Origin: Nitrospira sp.
GTDB taxonomy: Bacteria > Nitrospirota > Nitrospiria > Nitrospirales > Nitrospiraceae
Assembly: GCA_024998705.1 (NCBI GenBank)
Contig: JACOEF010000135.1
Span: forward strand, 1-10,161
DNA length: 10,161 nucleotides
Direction of reading: 5' to 3'
Notes under the pieces: model-generated
Told to the model about the DNA's origin: nothing
What the model saw: only the letters and a program-made list of their open reading frames with translations
The model's database searches: none
Made by a program: the position numbers and the translations under genes
Shown: positions 1 to 6,493 of the stretch, in pieces
Position numbering within the stretch: the first letter of the stretch is position 1
How the letters are laid out: each line of letters begins with the position of its first letter

Positions 1-21
1 AAGCACTAGCAGCCGCAGCAT
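1..21 (-). CDS. Possible start of a further minus-strand gene, cut by the window edge
   Basis: An ATG at 21-19 opens a frame that stays open to the edge for seven codons, reading M-L-R-L-L-V-L. That hydrophobic start with one arginine could begin a signal peptide or a membrane segment, but seven codons cannot identify a product. The ATG lies about 58 bases downstream of the predicted transcription start of the promoter at 114-86, which is its main support. No clear Shine-Dalgarno sequence precedes it; only a G-run is seen about 15-20 bases upstream. The real start could lie outside the window. Confidence 0.25.
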
Positions 22-85
22 GTGTCTGTCGCGCGCCCCCGGTTATCAGTAGGCTGCAATGGATAGAGATGCCAGCAGCGGCGGC

Positions 86-114
86 ATTCTAACAGGCTGT
101 CAGGAGTGGGTCAA
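86..114 (-). promoter_or_regulatory. Predicted sigma70-type promoter reading out of the left edge
   Basis: On the minus strand a -35 box TTGACC (114-109) and a -10 box TAGAAT (91-86) are separated by exactly 17 bases. Each matches the consensus at five of six positions. The predicted transcription start is near position 79. It lies about 50 bases beyond the stop of the TPR gene, so it probably begins a new transcription unit. The assignment rests only on consensus match and placement. Confidence 0.55.
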
Positions 115-164
115 ACGTTGTTCCGGGGGTGGAGGAACGGGGGTTCGATTGACGGGCGAGGAAA

Positions 165-821
165 TCAGTGAACCCGTTGGGCTTGAATGGTTCGCAGCCA
201 GGCTTCCAATCGTGCGATGGTGGCCGCATGCTTGATGACGGGTGGTTCAAGGCTTGGTGGGGGGACGGTTTCTGGCATCGGCTCCGGTGGGGCAATCGCA
301 AACGGCTCGGCAGCCGTGGCGAGGTTTTCGGTCTCGACCTTGGCCTCCGGCGCGGTGCGTTTTTTGTCACGTTTCGACGGTGGAACTTCCTCAGGTGCGC
401 CGGTGATGCTTCGCTTGATGGAGAGGGCCTCTTCGTCATACGGATTGGCGTTCAGAATCGCCATGCAGGATTGCAGCGCCATGTCGGCGTTCCCCTCGCT
501 GTTGTACAGCTTGGCGAGGATGCGGTGGGCACGAAGATTGTCCGGGCGTTGCTTGACGACTTCTTCGAGGATGGCTTTGGCTTTTACGGGCTGAGCGAGT
601 TGATCATAGACGCGGCCCAGCGTCGCCATGGCGGTGACAAATCCGGGATAGGCCTTGAGGCCGTCCTCCAGCACGGCCGCGGCTTCCTGCCACATGTCGA
701 CCTTGATGTATTCGTCGGCAAGGGGGAGGAATTCCTTCGAGCGTGGATCCTTTGCCACGGCAGTGGCCAGACGATCGATGTGTGCGGCGATGGATGGATC
801 GATACGCGGTGATGACGCCAC
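165..821 (-). CDS. Small tetratricopeptide repeat (TPR) protein
   Basis: A protein of 218 residues when read from the GTG at 821. Residues about 29-128 form roughly three TPR-like helical hairpins: regularly spaced Ala/Leu/Tyr positions, and A-Y-P-G, R-P-D-N and A-N-P-Y turns at the ends of units. TPRs usually act as protein-protein scaffolds; no catalytic motif is visible. Residues about 140-195 are a low-complexity, basic then Pro/Glu-rich linker. The last 20 or so residues (A-T-I-A-R-L-E-A-W-L-R-T-I) look like an amphipathic helix, perhaps a docking segment. There is no signal peptide, so it is probably cytoplasmic. The GTG was chosen because AAGGAG lies 7 bases upstream and the coaBC stop is only 4 bases away. 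A longer reading to 965 would overlap coaBC and add non-conserved, Arg-rich sequence. It is probably the last gene of the operon. The partner and exact role are unknown. Confidence 0.85.
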   Translation of the reverse strand: MASSPRIDPSIAAHIDRLATAVAKDPRSKEFLPLADEYIKVDMWQEAAAVLEDGLKAYPGFVTAMATLGRVYDQLAQPVKAKAILEEVVKQRPDNLRAHRILAKLYNSEGNADMALQSCMAILNANPYDEEALSIKRSITGAPEEVPPSKRDKKRTAPEAKVETENLATAAEPFAIAPPEPMPETVPPPSLEPPVIKHAATIARLEAWLRTIQAQRVH

Positions 822-825
822 GCCC

Positions 826-2084
826 CTACTCCTTCTGAGACGATCGCCCGTGCGAGGGTTTCTTCGACGACCGGCACGGGGCTTGGACGGCCAGGACGCG
901 GTCCAAAATACGGTTCGCAACGTCACGCTTGGGTAACAGGGGGAGTTCCTCGGCGTTGCCGTCACGATCCAGAATGAACACGTGATTCGTGTCTGCCCCG
1001 AAGCCCGATCCTGCCGCCGTCACGTCATTGGCGACCAGCAGGTCTACACCCTTAGCTTGCAGTTTTCCCGTGCATGAGCAAGCAGATCCTGCGTTTCTGC
1101 GGCAAACCCCACGAGGACCTGTGTCGTTCGCCGTTCGCCCAATTCCTTCAGAATATCGTCGGTCGGAGTCAGGGCGAGATTGGTGAGGGACTGTTGCCGT
1201 TTCTTGAGCTTCTGCGTAGCGGGTTGTGCGGGGCGAAAGTCCGCCACTGCGGCAGCCATAATGACGGTATCGCTCCAGGTGAATCGGCTCATCATGGCCT
1301 TGCGCATGTCCTCGGCCGTCGTCACCGGACACAACTCGACACCGACCGGCGGGGTTAATGCAGTCGGGCCTGAGACCAACAGCACCTCTGCCCCGCGAGC
1401 CTGCGCGGATTCGGCGAGCGCATAGCCCATTTTTCCTGACGAACGGTTGGAAATGAACCGCACCGGGTCGATGGCTTCCTGCGTCGGGCCGGCAGAAATG
1501 AGCAGACGGCGACCGGACCAATCTCGACGCGGGTGGAGCGCAGCGTGGAGTACCGAGAGAATTCGTGATTCATCAGCCAGCCGTCCCTGCCCTGATCGGC
1601 CTGAGGCCAGGGGGCCTTCTTCCGGTTCGACGATGATGGCGCCGCGCGTTCGCAGCGCGGCCACATGTTCCACAACGGTCGGATGATGCCACATGTCCCC
1701 ATCCATGGCCGGCGCGAAAATCACGGGACATTGGGTGGTGAGGAGCATGGTCGAGAGGAGATCGTCGGCCAGGCCCAGGGCGGCCTTGGCCAGGCAATTG
1801 GCGGTGGCCGGAGCGATTACGATGGCTTGTGCCTGCTCCGGCAAGGAGAGGTGGAGCATTTCCTGGTGGGCCTCGAAGAGGTCGGTCGCCACGTGGGAGC
1901 CCGACAACACCTCGAAGGTCAGCGGAGTCACGAACCGGCAGGCCCCCGTCGTCATGACGACATGCACCGTCGCGCCTTCGCGACGGAGCAGGCGTAAGAG
2001 CCCAACGGCCTTATAGGCGGCAATACTCCCTGTGACGGCGAGTACGAGGCGGACACCGGTGAGTGAGGGGCCGGTGGTCTGCAC
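826..2084 (-). pseudogene. coaBC: Bifunctional phosphopantothenoylcysteine decarboxylase / phosphopantothenate-cysteine ligase, split by a one-base frameshift
   Basis: CoaBC (Dfp) makes 4'-phosphopantetheine from 4'-phosphopantothenate, cysteine and CTP in coenzyme A synthesis, using FMN. The gene opens with GTG at 2084, with GAGGAG 11 bases upstream inside the end of rpoZ. Residues 1 to about 180 are the CoaC flavoprotein half: the V-T-G-S-I-A-A-Y-K N-terminus, the probable catalytic His78, A-P-A-T-A-N (91-96) and P-A-M-D-G-D-M-W (125-132). Residues from about 190 are the CoaB half: S-A-G-P-T-Q-E, I-S-N-R-S-S-G-K-M-G, A-A-A-V-A-D-F and the K-L-K-K region (292-295). After Glu340 (codon 1067-1065) this frame yields only six more residues and stops with TAG at 1046-1044. 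The conserved C-terminus (K-L-Q-A-K-G-V-D-L-L-V-A-N-D-V, then G-F-G-A-D-T-N) continues in another frame to TAG at 828-826. Restoring one A in the AAAA run at 1066-1063 gives a continuous protein of about 419 residues, a normal family length. A sequence error is more likely than real inactivation because the pathway is essential and both halves are intact. Confidence 0.9.
829..834 (-). promoter_or_regulatory. Ribosome binding site that sets the GTG start of the TPR gene
   Basis: The minus strand reads AAGGAG here, followed by 7 bases and then GTG at 821-819. The site overlaps the last codons of coaBC, whose TAG is at 828-826, so the two genes are probably translationally coupled. Confidence 0.75.
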
Positions 2085-2092
2085 GAAGGGGA

Positions 2093-2454
2093 CTACTCCT
2101 CGCCCTCCGGAGCAGGGGCGGGCTTGACGGTATCGTCGACGTAGACGCTGAGTTCTTTCTTGATTTCCTTGGCGTCTTCTCCGGTCATCATGGCCAGGCG
2201 TTCCGTCTCACCTTCCTTGACCCGTTTGGATTCTTTAATGGCTTCGCGGGCTTCCTGTCCGACCAGGAACTTGACCTTGTGTCGAAGGACTTCGTCGAGT
2301 GCGATGCTCGTTTCTTTGGTGTACTTGGACGGACCGGCCATGCGCGCGCCCTGCACGAGTTGTTTGGCACGCTGCGCGGCAACAATCACCAGCCGGTGGC
2401 GTGAATCGAACTCGCCGGTGGCGTATTCCGGTACAAACTCAACATTTCACCCAT
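2093..2454 (-). pseudogene. rpoZ: DNA-directed RNA polymerase subunit omega, start separated from the body by a one-base frameshift
   Basis: Omega binds the beta' subunit and helps assemble and stabilise RNA polymerase. The body shows the family signature: F-D-S-R-H-R-L-V-I-V-A-A-Q-R-A-K-Q-L, then K-Y-T-K-E-T-S-I-A-L-D-E-V, and an acidic Pro/Glu tail. In that frame no ATG, GTG or TTG lies between the gmk stop (TGA at 2449-2447) and a GTG at 2389, which is already inside the conserved first helix. The upstream codons nevertheless read P-E-Y-A-T-G-E-F-D-S-R-H-R-L. In the neighbouring frame, ATG at 2454 gives M-G-E-M-L-S-L and is preceded by AAAGGAG at a spacing of 10. Adding one base at about 2432-2436 joins the two parts as M-G-E-M-L-S-L-x-P-E-Y, giving about 120 residues. 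The ATG overlaps the end of gmk by 8 bases, which implies coupled translation. If the sequence is taken literally, only a truncated omega from 2389 (98 residues) is readable. Confidence 0.85.
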
Positions 2455-3163
2455 GATGCAAGTGCTCCTTTGATGCGGGCGCGGAGGAGGGATTCCCCTG
2501 CTTGCCCTCTTTGTCGAGAATAAATTTTTCTTCCAACCACGTCATATTCAGGCGTTTGGTCTTGATCCGCTCCGCCAGAAAAATGCTTTCGAGCTCTTTC
2601 AAGGATTGCTTCAAATCGTCGTTGCGGACGATGTAGTAGTACTCACGATAACTCCAGACCTCTTCCTTGGCCTTGTGCAAGCGGCGTTGAATTTCGTCCG
2701 GCGAGTCCCCCGCTCTGTTCTGAAGCCTTGTCCGCAGTGTGTCGAACGACGGCAGCAGAATAAAAATGTACACCGCATCTTCAAATTTCTTTTTGACCGA
2801 GCGGGCGCCTTGCACGTCGATTTCGAGCAACACATCAATGCCCTGCTCCATTTTTTCGGTGAGCATCTTGCGGGGCGTGCCGTACAAATTGCCATAGACA
2901 TGCGCCCACTCGACGAATTCATTCCGATCGATCATCTGGCGAAAGGTCGGCTCATCGAGAAAATAGTAATCCTGCCCCTCGACCTCGCCCGGGTGTGGCT
3001 TGCGCGTGGTATAGGAGATCGAGTGCCACAATCCGGGGACATTCGCGGTGATATGTTTGCATAACGTCGTCTTCCCGCTTCCCGAGGGAGCCGAAATAAT
3101 AAACAAAATGCCCCGCCGTACTTGGGGTGGTTTGTCGCTCGGTGAAACAGGGGCGGTGCTCAT
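2447..3163 (-). CDS. gmk: Guanylate kinase
   Basis: Cytoplasmic enzyme that transfers phosphate from ATP to GMP, giving GDP for GTP, dGTP and (p)ppGpp synthesis. The intact reading frame encodes 238 residues, slightly longer than the usual 200-210 because of a Pro/Ser-rich N-terminal extension of about 16 residues and a C-terminal tail. Visible motifs are the P-loop A-P-S-G-S-G-K-T-T (25-33), the GMP-binding segment S-Y-T-T-R-K-P-H-P-G-E (50-60) followed by G-x-D-Y-Y-F, the Y-G-N-L-Y-G-T-P segment, and L-L-E-I-D-V-Q-G-A in the core. The ATG at 3163 lies 30 bases after the yicC stop and has no strong Shine-Dalgarno sequence. The TGA overlaps the start of rpoZ. The gmk-rpoZ pairing is common in bacteria. 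Confidence 0.97.
   Translation of the reverse strand: MSTAPVSPSDKPPQVRRGILFIISAPSGSGKTTLCKHITANVPGLWHSISYTTRKPHPGEVEGQDYYFLDEPTFRQMIDRNEFVEWAHVYGNLYGTPRKMLTEKMEQGIDVLLEIDVQGARSVKKKFEDAVYIFILLPSFDTLRTRLQNRAGDSPDEIQRRLHKAKEEVWSYREYYYIVRNDDLKQSLKELESIFLAERIKTKRLNMTWLEEKFILDKEGKQGNPSSAPASKEHLHHG
2465..2471 (-). promoter_or_regulatory. Ribosome binding site for rpoZ inside the gmk 3' end
   Basis: The minus strand reads AAAGGAG, 10 bases before the ATG at 2454-2452. It supports an rpoZ start in a frame different from the one that encodes the body of the protein, so it is part of the case for a missing base. Confidence 0.7.
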
Positions 3164-3193
3164 AGGTTGTTCGATGTCGGCGCAAGGCCGACG

Positions 3194-4072
3194 TTATTCG
3201 ACATTCTGAACTTGTTCGCGCAGTTTTTCCAGTTCGGCTTTCATTCGGACGACCAATGCGGCAACGTCTGCGTCATTGGCTTTCGAGCCGATGGTATTAA
3301 CCTCCCGCCCCATTTCTTGGAGCAGGAACTCCAGGGTTTTCCCAACGGACTCCCGACTATGGAGCTGCTGGTCGAACTGTAGCATATGTGACTCAAGTCT
3401 GACCAATTCTTCCGAGATGTCCGAACGGTCGGCATACACTGCTAATTCCTGCTGGAGACGGGCCGGATCCGGCAATTCGGCCTGCACGAGGGCCTCAATG
3501 CGGCCTTTCATGCGCTCAAATGCATGTTTGGCCAATACCGGGGCCTTCTCCGCCACTGCAGACTTCGCCTCCTGGATCGCATTCAGATGGAGAGCTAGGT
3601 CTTTAGCGAGCGCCTCCCCTTCCCGTCGGCGCATTTTTTCCAGGTCTGTGAGCGCGCCTCCCAGCACCCGCAGCACGGTTTTTGTCAGCTGTCCTGCATC
3701 GACCGGTTCATCGGAAATGGACAGAATGTCGCGAAATCCGGCGAGCATGGACAAATCCACCGCTCCCCGCAAACCGAGTGTTTTCTGCAGCTTCTTGAGC
3801 GTCGCATGATACTGTTTGGCCAACGCTTGATCAATCTGCACCGTCTTCAGGCTGCCGCCGGCTGAATGGACCGAGACCGACACGTCGACTCGTCCGCGGA
3901 GGCAGCGTTGCTGGACTGTTTTTCGAATCTGGTCTTCGAGTTGCGCCAATGAACGAGGCAGTCTGACCGCCACCTCGAGAAAGCGGTGATTGACCGAACG
4001 GATTTCCACGGTGACGCCGGCTTTCTGCGACGTGCCGTCCTTTTTGCCATATCCCGTCATGCTCCGGATCAT
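3194..4072 (-). CDS. yicC: YicC family endoribonuclease-like protein
   Basis: A protein of 292 residues, typical for YicC/YloC. The hallmark N-terminus M-I-R-S-M-T-G-Y-G, the E-I-R-S-V-N-H-R-F-L-E segment and the C-terminal block (G-R-E-V-N-T-I-G-S-K-A-N-D, ending R-E-Q-V-Q-N-V-E) are all present. They correspond to the YicC N-terminal domain and the DUF1732 C-terminal domain. Work on the E. coli member links the family to RNA cleavage and small-RNA turnover; the role here is inferred. The ATG at 4072 was chosen because the family begins exactly at M-I-R-S-M-T-G-Y-G and this ATG overlaps the nth stop as ATGA. An upstream in-frame ATG at 4099 would add nine non-conserved residues. yicC next to gmk is a very common arrangement. 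Here gmk follows directly, without the remA/DUF370 gene often found between them. Confidence 0.95.
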   Translation of the reverse strand: MIRSMTGYGKKDGTSQKAGVTVEIRSVNHRFLEVAVRLPRSLAQLEDQIRKTVQQRCLRGRVDVSVSVHSAGGSLKTVQIDQALAKQYHATLKKLQKTLGLRGAVDLSMLAGFRDILSISDEPVDAGQLTKTVLRVLGGALTDLEKMRRREGEALAKDLALHLNAIQEAKSAVAEKAPVLAKHAFERMKGRIEALVQAELPDPARLQQELAVYADRSDISEELVRLESHMLQFDQQLHSRESVGKTLEFLLQEMGREVNTIGSKANDADVAALVVRMKAELEKLREQVQNVE

Positions 4073-4740
4073 CGTGCGGTTTTTCCCTCCCAACGGCAAT
4101 CAACATAGATCGGACAATGCCGACATTTCGGTGTACGTGCCAGGCAGATGTATCGGCCATGCAGAAGGAGCCGTTGTGATCCTTCCGTCCACTGGTCTGC
4201 TGGGAGCAGGTGCTGTAAATCCCGCTCAATCTTTTCCGGATCGGTATGGCGGGTCAGGTGCAGCCGACCCGCCACGCGTTTCACATGTGTATCGACGACG
4301 ATGGCCGGCTTCTCGAACGCGTTGCCGAGCAGGACGTTTGCGGTTTTACGCCCAACTCCCGGCAAGGTGGTGAGCGCCTCCATCGTATCGGGCACCTTCC
4401 CGTGAAATCGCTCGGACACAACCTTCGCGCAATGGATGAGGTGCTTGGCTTTTGTCTTGAAGAACCCGGTCGGCCTGATGAGGGCCTCCAATTCGGTTGG
4501 GTCAGCCGTGGCGTAATCGGAGGGCTTGTGGTAACGACGAAAAAGATCGGGGGTGACTTGGTTGACCCGCTGATCGGTACACTGCGCCGACAGGATTGTC
4601 GCGACCAATAACTCCCAGGGTGTGCGATGGTCGAGCTCCACTTTCATCGCCGGTGCGGTGGTGCGCAAGGTGCTTAGGATCTTCGCGAGGCGGCGTTTAG
4701 CCGTCGCGCCAGCCGGTTGATCTGTGGTGGTTACTGTCAT
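4069..4740 (-). CDS. nth: Endonuclease III (DNA glycosylase / AP lyase)
   Basis: A base-excision repair enzyme that removes oxidised pyrimidines and cuts the abasic site by beta-elimination. From ATG 4740 it has 223 residues. The helix-hairpin-helix L-P-G-V-G-R-K-T-A-N-V carries the catalytic Lys132, and V-V-D-T-H-V-K-R-V carries the catalytic Asp150. S-A-Q-C-T-D (51-56) lines the DNA-binding face. The [4Fe-4S] ligands are Cys199, Cys206, Cys209 and Cys215, in the expected C-x6-C-x2-C-x5-C spacing. An in-frame TTG at 4770 would add ten residues just after the hflX stop. Neither start has a clear Shine-Dalgarno sequence, so ATG was preferred. The gene lies 33 bases after hflX and overlaps yicC by the ATGA junction. 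Everything needed for activity is present. Confidence 0.96.
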   Translation of the reverse strand: MTVTTTDQPAGATAKRRLAKILSTLRTTAPAMKVELDHRTPWELLVATILSAQCTDQRVNQVTPDLFRRYHKPSDYATADPTELEALIRPTGFFKTKAKHLIHCAKVVSERFHGKVPDTMEALTTLPGVGRKTANVLLGNAFEKPAIVVDTHVKRVAGRLHLTRHTDPEKIERDLQHLLPADQWTEGSQRLLLHGRYICLARTPKCRHCPIYVDCRWEGKTAR

Positions 4741-4773
4741 GATGCAGTGTCGTGGCGGCCAATTGTGCAACGG

Positions 4774-6468
4774 TCAGGAGTGAGATGCAAGCGCCAGGTC
4801 TTGGGGCGGCTGGTCCGGATCTTCCTCGTGCCCAGGGGGCGTCGGGACGACGGGCAAGAGGGTTTCAAGGTGCGAGATCAATGAGCGCAGCGTCTCCCGG
4901 TTCAGCGCAGAGATCGCGATCGCATGATACCGCTTGCAAAGGACGCCAGCCTCGTGCGCCGAGAGGCGGTCACATTTGTTCAGGACCATGACGCGGGGAA
5001 TCGTGTCGAGACTGAGTGATTGCGAGACGGTTTCGACGGCGCTGATCTGCTGATCGACGTTGGGTGCCGCCGCATCGACCACATGCAGGAGTATGTCGGC
5101 GTCCCGCAATTCGTCCAGGGTGGTGCGAAAGGCCCCCACGAGATCCTTGGGGAGATCCCGGATGAACCCCACCGTATCGGTTACGATCACTTCGCGGTCG
5201 TGAGGAAAACGAAGCCGGCGGCTCGTCGTGTCGAGCGTTTCAAAGAGGCGATCCTGCGCGGGAATCTGGCTGTGGGTCAGGGTATTGAGCAGCGTCGATT
5301 TGCCCGCATTGGTGTAGCCGACGATGGAGAGAATCGGAAGCCCCTGGCGCATGCGTCGAGACCGCCGCTGATCCTGATGGCGGGCCACGTCGTCGATTTC
5401 CCGCTCCAGGTGGGCGATGCGATCGCGGATACGGCGTCGATCGGTTTCCAGCTTGGTTTCACCGGGCCCGCGTGAGCCGATTCCGCCGCCGAGGCGCGAC
5501 AACGAGGTGCCATGACCGGACAGTCGCGGCAGAAGATACCGAAGCTGAGCCAGCTCCACTTGAACCTTGCCCTCACGGGTATGGGCCCGACGGGCGAATA
5601 TATCCAGGATAAGCTGTGTGCGATCGATTACTTTGAGATCCGTGACCTCGGAAATGGCGCGGGCTTGCGCCGGGGCGAGATCCTGATCGAAGATGACGAC
5701 GTCTGCACCCTTCTGGAGTGCTCGCATGACAACCTCTTTCAGTTTGCCCTTCCCAAGCAAGTATCGCTCGTAGCCCTCCTGGGTGCGCTGGGCGATTCGA
5801 TCCAGCACTCGAACCCCGGCGGATTCCGCCAGTTCATTCAACTCTTCCAACTGTTCTTCCTGTTCGGCGTGACTCTTGGGTGCCGCGCTGACCAGAATGG
5901 CCGATTCGGTGCCGACGGCGACAGCATGTGTGGTGTCCGCTCGTTGCAGATCGCCTTCGAGGGTGTGCAGAAAGGTGTCCAGTTGAAGATCCAGATCATG
6001 GAACGGAACCGGCTTCAGGATGCGGCAGACTTCTCCCTGTTGATTAGGCGGGAGGAGGTGCGCGAGATGAATCAGGCTGGGTTCGCCGTTGTCGTCCACG
6101 CCGAGGACGCCGATCAGGTCCAGTCGTAACAACGCCAGATGTGTCACATCATCCTGGCTCAGCGGGTCATCGTGGAGTTGCACACGAATCAGCCGGAGAC
6201 CGCGGAGGGAATGTGATCCGACCCTGAACTTCGCCAGAGACTCGAATGTGGGCGCGCAGCCGGCTCCGACGAGCACCTGCTCGATGACACCTCGACGGGT
6301 GATCAGAAGACCGATGGGACGGCGAATCTCTCGTGTGAGCTGACTGGTTGTCCGTGCCAGTTCGGCCGTGAGGATGGCCGAGGCCGGTACGCGTCGTCGA
6401 TATAATCGCTCCAAACCAGCGAGGTGACTGGCTTTTAGACCGCTGATCTGACCGTGAATGGTGGGGAT
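4774..6468 (-). CDS. hflX: GTPase HflX with a long N-terminal extension (start codon reads ATC)
   Basis: HflX is a ribosome-associated GTPase that splits stalled or stressed 70S ribosomes. Read from 6468 it has 564 residues; classical HflX has about 400-430. The extra 190 or so residues come first and contain I-H-G-Q-I-S-G-L-K, G-L-E-R-L-Y-R-R-R-V-P and a block beginning R-R-P-I-G-L-L-I. The classical protein starts near A-I-L-V-S-A-A-P-K. Then come G-G-G-I-G-S-R-G-P-G-E-T-K-L-E-T-D (328-344) and the GTPase motifs: G1 G-Y-T-N-A-G-K-S-T (384-392), G2 region T-L-D-T-T-S-R (411-417), G3 D-T-V-G-F (431-435) and G4 N-K-C-D (497-500). The start is inferred from AAGGAG at 6481-6476, 7 bases before ATC, and from family-like sequence beginning there. 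The nearest canonical in-frame starts are ATG 6543 (589 residues), ATG 6585 and TTG 6615. All lie inside tsaD, and the one at 6543 lacks a Shine-Dalgarno sequence. The start is therefore uncertain; the identity is not. Confidence 0.93.
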   Translation of the reverse strand: MPTIHGQISGLKASHLAGLERLYRRRVPASAILTAELARTTSQLTREIRRPIGLLITRRGVIEQVLVGAGCAPTFESLAKFRVGSHSLRGLRLIRVQLHDDPLSQDDVTHLALLRLDLIGVLGVDDNGEPSLIHLAHLLPPNQQGEVCRILKPVPFHDLDLQLDTFLHTLEGDLQRADTTHAVAVGTESAILVSAAPKSHAEQEEQLEELNELAESAGVRVLDRIAQRTQEGYERYLLGKGKLKEVVMRALQKGADVVIFDQDLAPAQARAISEVTDLKVIDRTQLILDIFARRAHTREGKVQVELAQLRYLLPRLSGHGTSLSRLGGGIGSRGPGETKLETDRRRIRDRIAHLEREIDDVARHQDQRRSRRMRQGLPILSIVGYTNAGKSTLLNTLTHSQIPAQDRLFETLDTTSRRLRFPHDREVIVTDTVGFIRDLPKDLVGAFRTTLDELRDADILLHVVDAAAPNVDQQISAVETVSQSLSLDTIPRVMVLNKCDRLSAHEAGVLCKRYHAIAISALNRETLRSLISHLETLLPVVPTPPGHEEDPDQPPQDLALASHS

Positions 6469-6475
6469 GGTGAGG

Positions 6476-6481
6476 CTCCTT
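6476..6481 (-). promoter_or_regulatory. Ribosome binding site for hflX
   Basis: AAGGAG on the minus strand lies 13 bases beyond the tsaD TAA (6496-6494) and 7 bases before ATC (6468-6466). Its strength and spacing mark the start region of hflX, although no ATG, GTG or TTG sits at the expected distance. Confidence 0.65.
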
Positions 6482-6493
6482 GGTACTCGAAGG

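Noticed and set aside
115..164. Intrinsic terminator after the TPR gene (GTTCC...GGAAC)
   Set aside because: Only a five-base stem with a large C-rich loop and no T-run follows, so it is too weak to call.
168..812. Plus-strand frame of 214 codons opposite the TPR gene
   Set aside because: The Gly/Phe/Arg-rich sequence has no family resemblance, and the minus-strand frame has clear TPR structure plus a ribosome binding site.
822..965. N-terminal extension of the TPR protein up to 965
   Set aside because: It overlaps the coaBC C-terminus in another frame, is Arg/Trp/Ser-rich without conservation features, and the GTG at 821 has a well-placed ribosome binding site.
1060..1069. Programmed -1 frameshifting in coaBC
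   Set aside because: The codons CGG-GAA-AAC do not give a slippery heptamer in the right register, and I saw no obvious downstream stimulatory hairpin. A missing A is simpler.
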